Origin: Holophagaceae bacterium
GTDB lineage: Bacteria; Acidobacteriota; Holophagae; Holophagales; Holophagaceae
NCBI GenBank assembly: GCA_016722505.1
Contig: JADKJH010000001.1
Location: 620,001 to 684,000 of the forward strand
Direction of reading: 5' to 3'
Length of the DNA stretch: 64,000 nucleotides
Below the pieces are notes generated by a model, which was not told where the DNA came from, did no database searches, and saw only the letters and a program-made list of their open reading frames with translations. The first letter of the stretch is position 1. Each line of letters starts with the position of its first letter. A program made the translations under genes and the position numbers. Of this stretch, positions 61,721-64,000 are shown in pieces.

Positions 61721-61761
61721 GAGGGGGACGTAGTGAGCGAAGCGAACAGGCGGTCCCCCTC
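61721..61761. repeat. Perfect 9-bp inverted repeat flanking a GTGAGCGAAGCGAAC core
   Basis: GAGGGGGAC (61721-61729) and GTCCCCCTC (61753-61761) are exact complements. The 23-nt loop contains AGCGAAGCGAAC, a word I also associate with REP-like palindromic elements in other GC-rich bacteria (from memory, not checked). It is adjacent to the 61680-61710 palindrome. Confidence 0.7.
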
Positions 61762-61813
61762 GGATACATATCAGCGCATACTTTCTCCAACCGAACCACC
61801 CCAAGAGGCCGCC

Positions 61814-62320
61814 ATGATGGGAATGGTCACCATTGCACTGCAGCTCAAGCCAATCGCCGAGACACCCTGGCTCGAGCGGCCAGAGATCATGATCCCCGGC
61901 TCCATCGCAGCCTTGGCGATCATTGTGATGTTGTGTCTGTGGGTCATTAAGCTGCCAACGGCCTTCCGAGCCCGCAAGGGCGGAGTGTTGGACCCGATCC
62001 AGTTGGAAGAATTGATGCCCGGAGTGCACCCCGTCATCGTCGACCTGCGCCCCCGGGATGAATTCCTTGGCAAGCACGGCCACATTCGCAGCGCCATCTC
62101 GGTTCCTCTGTCTGAACTCAGGACCCGCCTAGAAGAGATCCGAAAGGAGTCAAAGGGCAAACCGGTGGTGCTTGTGGACGAAACGGACGAACTTTCCCAC
62201 GAGATCAAACGGGTCTTTGAAGCCAATGGTTTCACGTGGCTTTACGTGTTGAAAGGCGGCCTGCGGGCTTGGCGCGCAGGCAACCTGCCGATCTACAAAG
62301 CAGAGCAGGATTCACGCTAG
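61814..62320 (+). CDS. Membrane-anchored rhodanese-like protein, catalytic Cys absent
   Basis: 168 residues. One transmembrane helix at about residues 29-45 (IAALAIIVMLCLWVI), then a rhodanese-fold domain: PVIVDLRPRDEFLGKHGHIRSAISVPLSEL is the canonical N-terminal half, and GKPVVLVDETDELSHEIKRVFEANGF is where the active-site loop VVVYC-xG-R-S should be. The Cys is missing (VDETDELS), so sulfurtransferase activity is unlikely; a binding or regulatory role is inferred. ATG 61814 has AAGAGG upstream. It ends on the opposite strand over the broken ybaK gene. Confidence 0.85.
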   Translation: MMGMVTIALQLKPIAETPWLERPEIMIPGSIAALAIIVMLCLWVIKLPTAFRARKGGVLDPIQLEELMPGVHPVIVDLRPRDEFLGKHGHIRSAISVPLSELRTRLEEIRKESKGKPVVLVDETDELSHEIKRVFEANGFTWLYVLKGGLRAWRAGNLPIYKAEQDSR

Positions 62321-62792
62321 ACCCGCCTCGACTTGAACCACCCGCAAAACCTTATTCAAGTCCTTCGGATCCATCTCCACCAGGAATCCCCGGCTGCCGC
62401 CATTGATATAAATACGCGGCAGATCAAAGATGGTGGCCTCCGCCTAGACGGTCATTGGTTTCTTTGTGCCAAAGGGCGAAGTGCCGCCCACCATATATCC
62501 GCTATGCCGCTGAGCGATTTCAGGTTTGCAAGGCCGCACAGACTTTGCACCGATCTGGCGCGCAAAGGGTTTTAGTGCTCACCTCAAGGTCACCGTGCAT
62601 AAGCACGATCAGCGGCGAAGCACCTTCGTCCTCCATCACGAGGGTTTTGATGACCGCGTGCTCGGGGACGCCCAGTTCACGCGCGGAGACACTTGTTCCG
62701 CCCTTCTCCTCGTACCGATACAAATGCTCGGTGAAACAGACGCCCTGTTGCTTGAGGAGGCGCGTAGCGTTGGTGGAGGGAGCCTTGTTCAT
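62312..62792 (-). pseudogene. YbaK/EbsC-type aminoacyl-tRNA deacylase remnant
   Basis: The frame from ATG 62792 starts well (NATRLLKQQGVCFTEHLYRY, ARELGVPEHAVIKTLVMED), as in Cys-tRNA(Pro) deacylase YbaK, and stops at 62520. Family sequence continues in another frame: RQIGAKSVRPCKPEIAQRHS, GYMVGGTSPFGTKKPMTV, then an in-frame TAG, then AEATIFDLPRIYINGGSRGF and VEMDPKDLNKVLRVV to about 62312. So one lost base near 62556-62562 and one TAG at 62445-62447 break the gene. The remnant overlaps the 3' end of the rhodanese-like gene. Two independent lesions favour a real pseudogene, but assembly errors are not excluded. Confidence 0.85.
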
Positions 62793-62828
62793 AGAATCAC
62801 CCTAAAACGTTTCCAGCTAGGAGCCGAT

Positions 62829-62856
62829 TTGATTATTAGATGTTCAAACATATAAT
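62829..62856 (+). promoter_or_regulatory. Candidate sigma70-type promoter for the DODA-type dioxygenase gene
   Basis: TTGATT (62829-62834), a 16-nt spacer and a perfect TATAAT (62851-62856). The start site would be near 62863, giving a leader of about 44 nt before ATG 62907. Confidence 0.6.
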
Positions 62857-62906
62857 ATTGATACGGGCCAACACCGGCCCACTTTTCCAAGCCATCAGGT
62901 GCGTGC

Positions 62907-63689
62907 ATGCGTCAACCGTCTCTCTTTGTATCCCATGGTTCCCCTTTGCTGGCCCTGGACGGCGGCGCCTATGGCGGGGGCCTGCGTCGCTTCGCAGATG
63001 GTTTGCCAGTGCAGCCCAAAGCCATACTTGCCGTATCTGCACACTGGCAGGCCCATCTGCCGGTGCGCATCACCACGGCCGAAACACCAGGCATCATCCA
63101 TGATTTCAGCGGGTTCCCAGCTGACCTATACGCACTAGACTACCCAGCGCCGGGTAGCCCCAAGTTGGCAAGTGAGACCGCCCTGTTGCTGGGGGCCGAA
63201 GGTTTCAACTCGGTCGCCGATCCACAACGCGGCCTCGATCATGGTGTCTGGTCCGTGCTCCGCCACGCCTTTCCGAGCGCGGATATTCCCGTCGTCCAAA
63301 TCACGCTGCCGGTTATCGAGCCAGTGCGCTTGGCGGTGCTGGGCAGTGTCCTCGCGCCCCTTCGAAACGAAGGAGTGCTCATTCTCGGGACAGGAGGGCT
63401 CGTCCACAACCTGCGGCGGGTGCGCTGGGACAGTGCCGCCGACTCGGTCGAGCCATGGGCTCTCGAAGCCGAAGCGTGGTTCATGGAGCGCATCGAGGGC
63501 AGGCGGAACGATGAGCTTTTCCGCCACCGGGAATTGCTGCCCTTCAGCGTCGAGGCGGCTCCCACAACCGAACATCTCGATCCCCTATTCTTGGCACTCG
63601 GCGCTTCCGATGAACAGGATTCGTTGACCACTGTGTTTGAAGGCTTCCAGATGGGAAACCTCTCACTCCGCAGCTTCGCATGGATGTGA
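62907..63689 (+). CDS. Class III extradiol ring-cleavage dioxygenase, DODA type (YgiD-like)
   Basis: 260 residues of the LigB superfamily. MRQPSLFVSHGSPLLALDGG carries the first metal-ligand His, SAHWQAHLPVRITT the second, and GLDHGVWSVLRHAFP, GTGGLVHNLRRVRW and TTEHLDPLFLALGA complete the family. YgiD/DODA enzymes open catechol rings of DOPA in some organisms; the physiological substrate here is unknown. ATG 62907 follows a weak AGGTG site. It converges on pfkA with a 7-nt gap. Confidence 0.9.
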   Translation: MRQPSLFVSHGSPLLALDGGAYGGGLRRFADGLPVQPKAILAVSAHWQAHLPVRITTAETPGIIHDFSGFPADLYALDYPAPGSPKLASETALLLGAEGFNSVADPQRGLDHGVWSVLRHAFPSADIPVVQITLPVIEPVRLAVLGSVLAPLRNEGVLILGTGGLVHNLRRVRWDSAADSVEPWALEAEAWFMERIEGRRNDELFRHRELLPFSVEAAPTTEHLDPLFLALGASDEQDSLTTVFEGFQMGNLSLRSFAWM

Positions 63690-63696
63690 TTCCCGC

Positions 63697-64000
63697 CTAA
63701 TCGCCAAAGCAGATCCCCAGATCCCGCCCGGTCAAGAGCGTGTCGCTGTTCAGGGGAACAGCCTTCATGCGCCCTGCTACTTGTTCCAAAGGCACGTAGT
63801 CCACGTTCGGGAATGCGAGTGCCACCATGATGCCACTTTGGCCCTCATCCAAAGCCCGGATCGCGGCGGCGCCGAAGCGAAGGGCCGTCAGGCGGTCGAA
63901 AGCTGTCGGGCTGCCGCCCCGCAGCAGATGGCCCAGCACCACCAACCGGCAATCCTTGCCAGTGATCTCCTGAAGTTCAGCGGTGACATGCTCACCGATG
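63697..64000 (-). CDS. pfkA: 6-phosphofructokinase, 3' part
   Basis: The frame runs off the right edge, so only the last 101 residues are seen. They include VVLGHLLRGGSPTAFDRLTA, the phosphofructokinase signature that binds the fructose-6-phosphate side, and the following LRFGAAAIRALDEGQSGIMVAL segment. Whether the enzyme uses ATP or pyrophosphate cannot be decided from this part, since the N-terminal GGDG-type residues lie outside the window. Confidence 0.93.
   Translation of the reverse strand, partial: IGEHVTAELQEITGKDCRLVVLGHLLRGGSPTAFDRLTALRFGAAAIRALDEGQSGIMVALAFPNVDYVPLEQVAGRMKAVPLNSDTLLTGRDLGICFGD

Noticed and set aside
1..64000. tRNA, rRNA, CRISPR arrays, insertion sequences or prophage genes
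   Set aside because: None was recognised by eye; the repeats that exist are short palindromes or heptamers without spacers, transposase or att-like duplication.

Overview
The window is about 64 kb of GC-rich Gram-negative chromosome. It carries lipid A (lpxD), lipoprotein (lgt, lipobox proteins), O-polysaccharide (Wzx, RmlA/B), type IV pilin/competence and central-metabolism (serC/serA, pfkA) genes, and no rRNA, tRNA, CRISPR or transposase. Gene content and protein style (Ala-rich giant envelope proteins, a serA-serC-DUF1015 block, compact overlapping operons) fit Acidobacteriota, class Holophagae (Geothrix/Holophaga-like). That placement is from recall and is not tested.

Positions 1-18.3 kb are a surface-polysaccharide locus: methyltransferases, a TPP-dependent acetolactate-synthase-like enzyme, two FkbM methyltransferases, RmlA-RmlB feeding a sugar aminotransferase (frameshifted here), WbqC, two tandem five-bladed-propeller glycosidase-like proteins (the second frameshifted), a GNAT, a Wzx flippase, a family 2 glycosyltransferase, a NeuB-family synthase and a TMTC-like membrane/TPR protein. 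By eye, base composition falls clearly from about 12.1 to 14.8 kb and again in the TMTC gene, as is common in exchanged O-antigen modules.

Positions 18.6-34 kb hold the most unusual unit: five co-directional genes separated by 1 nt or overlapping by 4 nt. They encode a membrane-anchored 14-repeat propeller, a VIT/VWA protein, a 2573-residue helical-repeat exported protein, an unknown exported protein, and a fusion of a penicillin-recognising serine domain (SxxK, SxN, KTG) to a SpoIID/LytB peptidoglycan-glycosidase domain. I read it as a cell-envelope machine.

Positions 34-36.1 kb (minus strand) are a comEA - pseudopilin - radC - four-helix-bundle operon driven from a very AT-rich promoter island. 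From 36 to 54 kb come DUF2891, the DUF1015-serA-serC serine block, a response regulator, a GH113-like glycosidase, a CorC-type CBS protein, an acyltransferase with an in-frame amber, an amino-acid permease, comF, acpS, a GNAT, a nitrilase plus aminotransferase pair, and a frameshifted hrpB. From 54 to 64 kb are a kelch-type lipoprotein, a Fic protein, lpxD, lgt-rluD, a second lipoprotein, a degenerate rhodanese, a broken ybaK, a DODA-type dioxygenase and the 3' part of pfkA.

Two window-wide patterns stand out. Five genes are interrupted by single-base indels or amber stops although homology continues, which suggests residual assembly errors or recent decay. Several intergenic gaps between 38 and 52 kb contain palindromic islands, three of them built from tandem 7-bp words.
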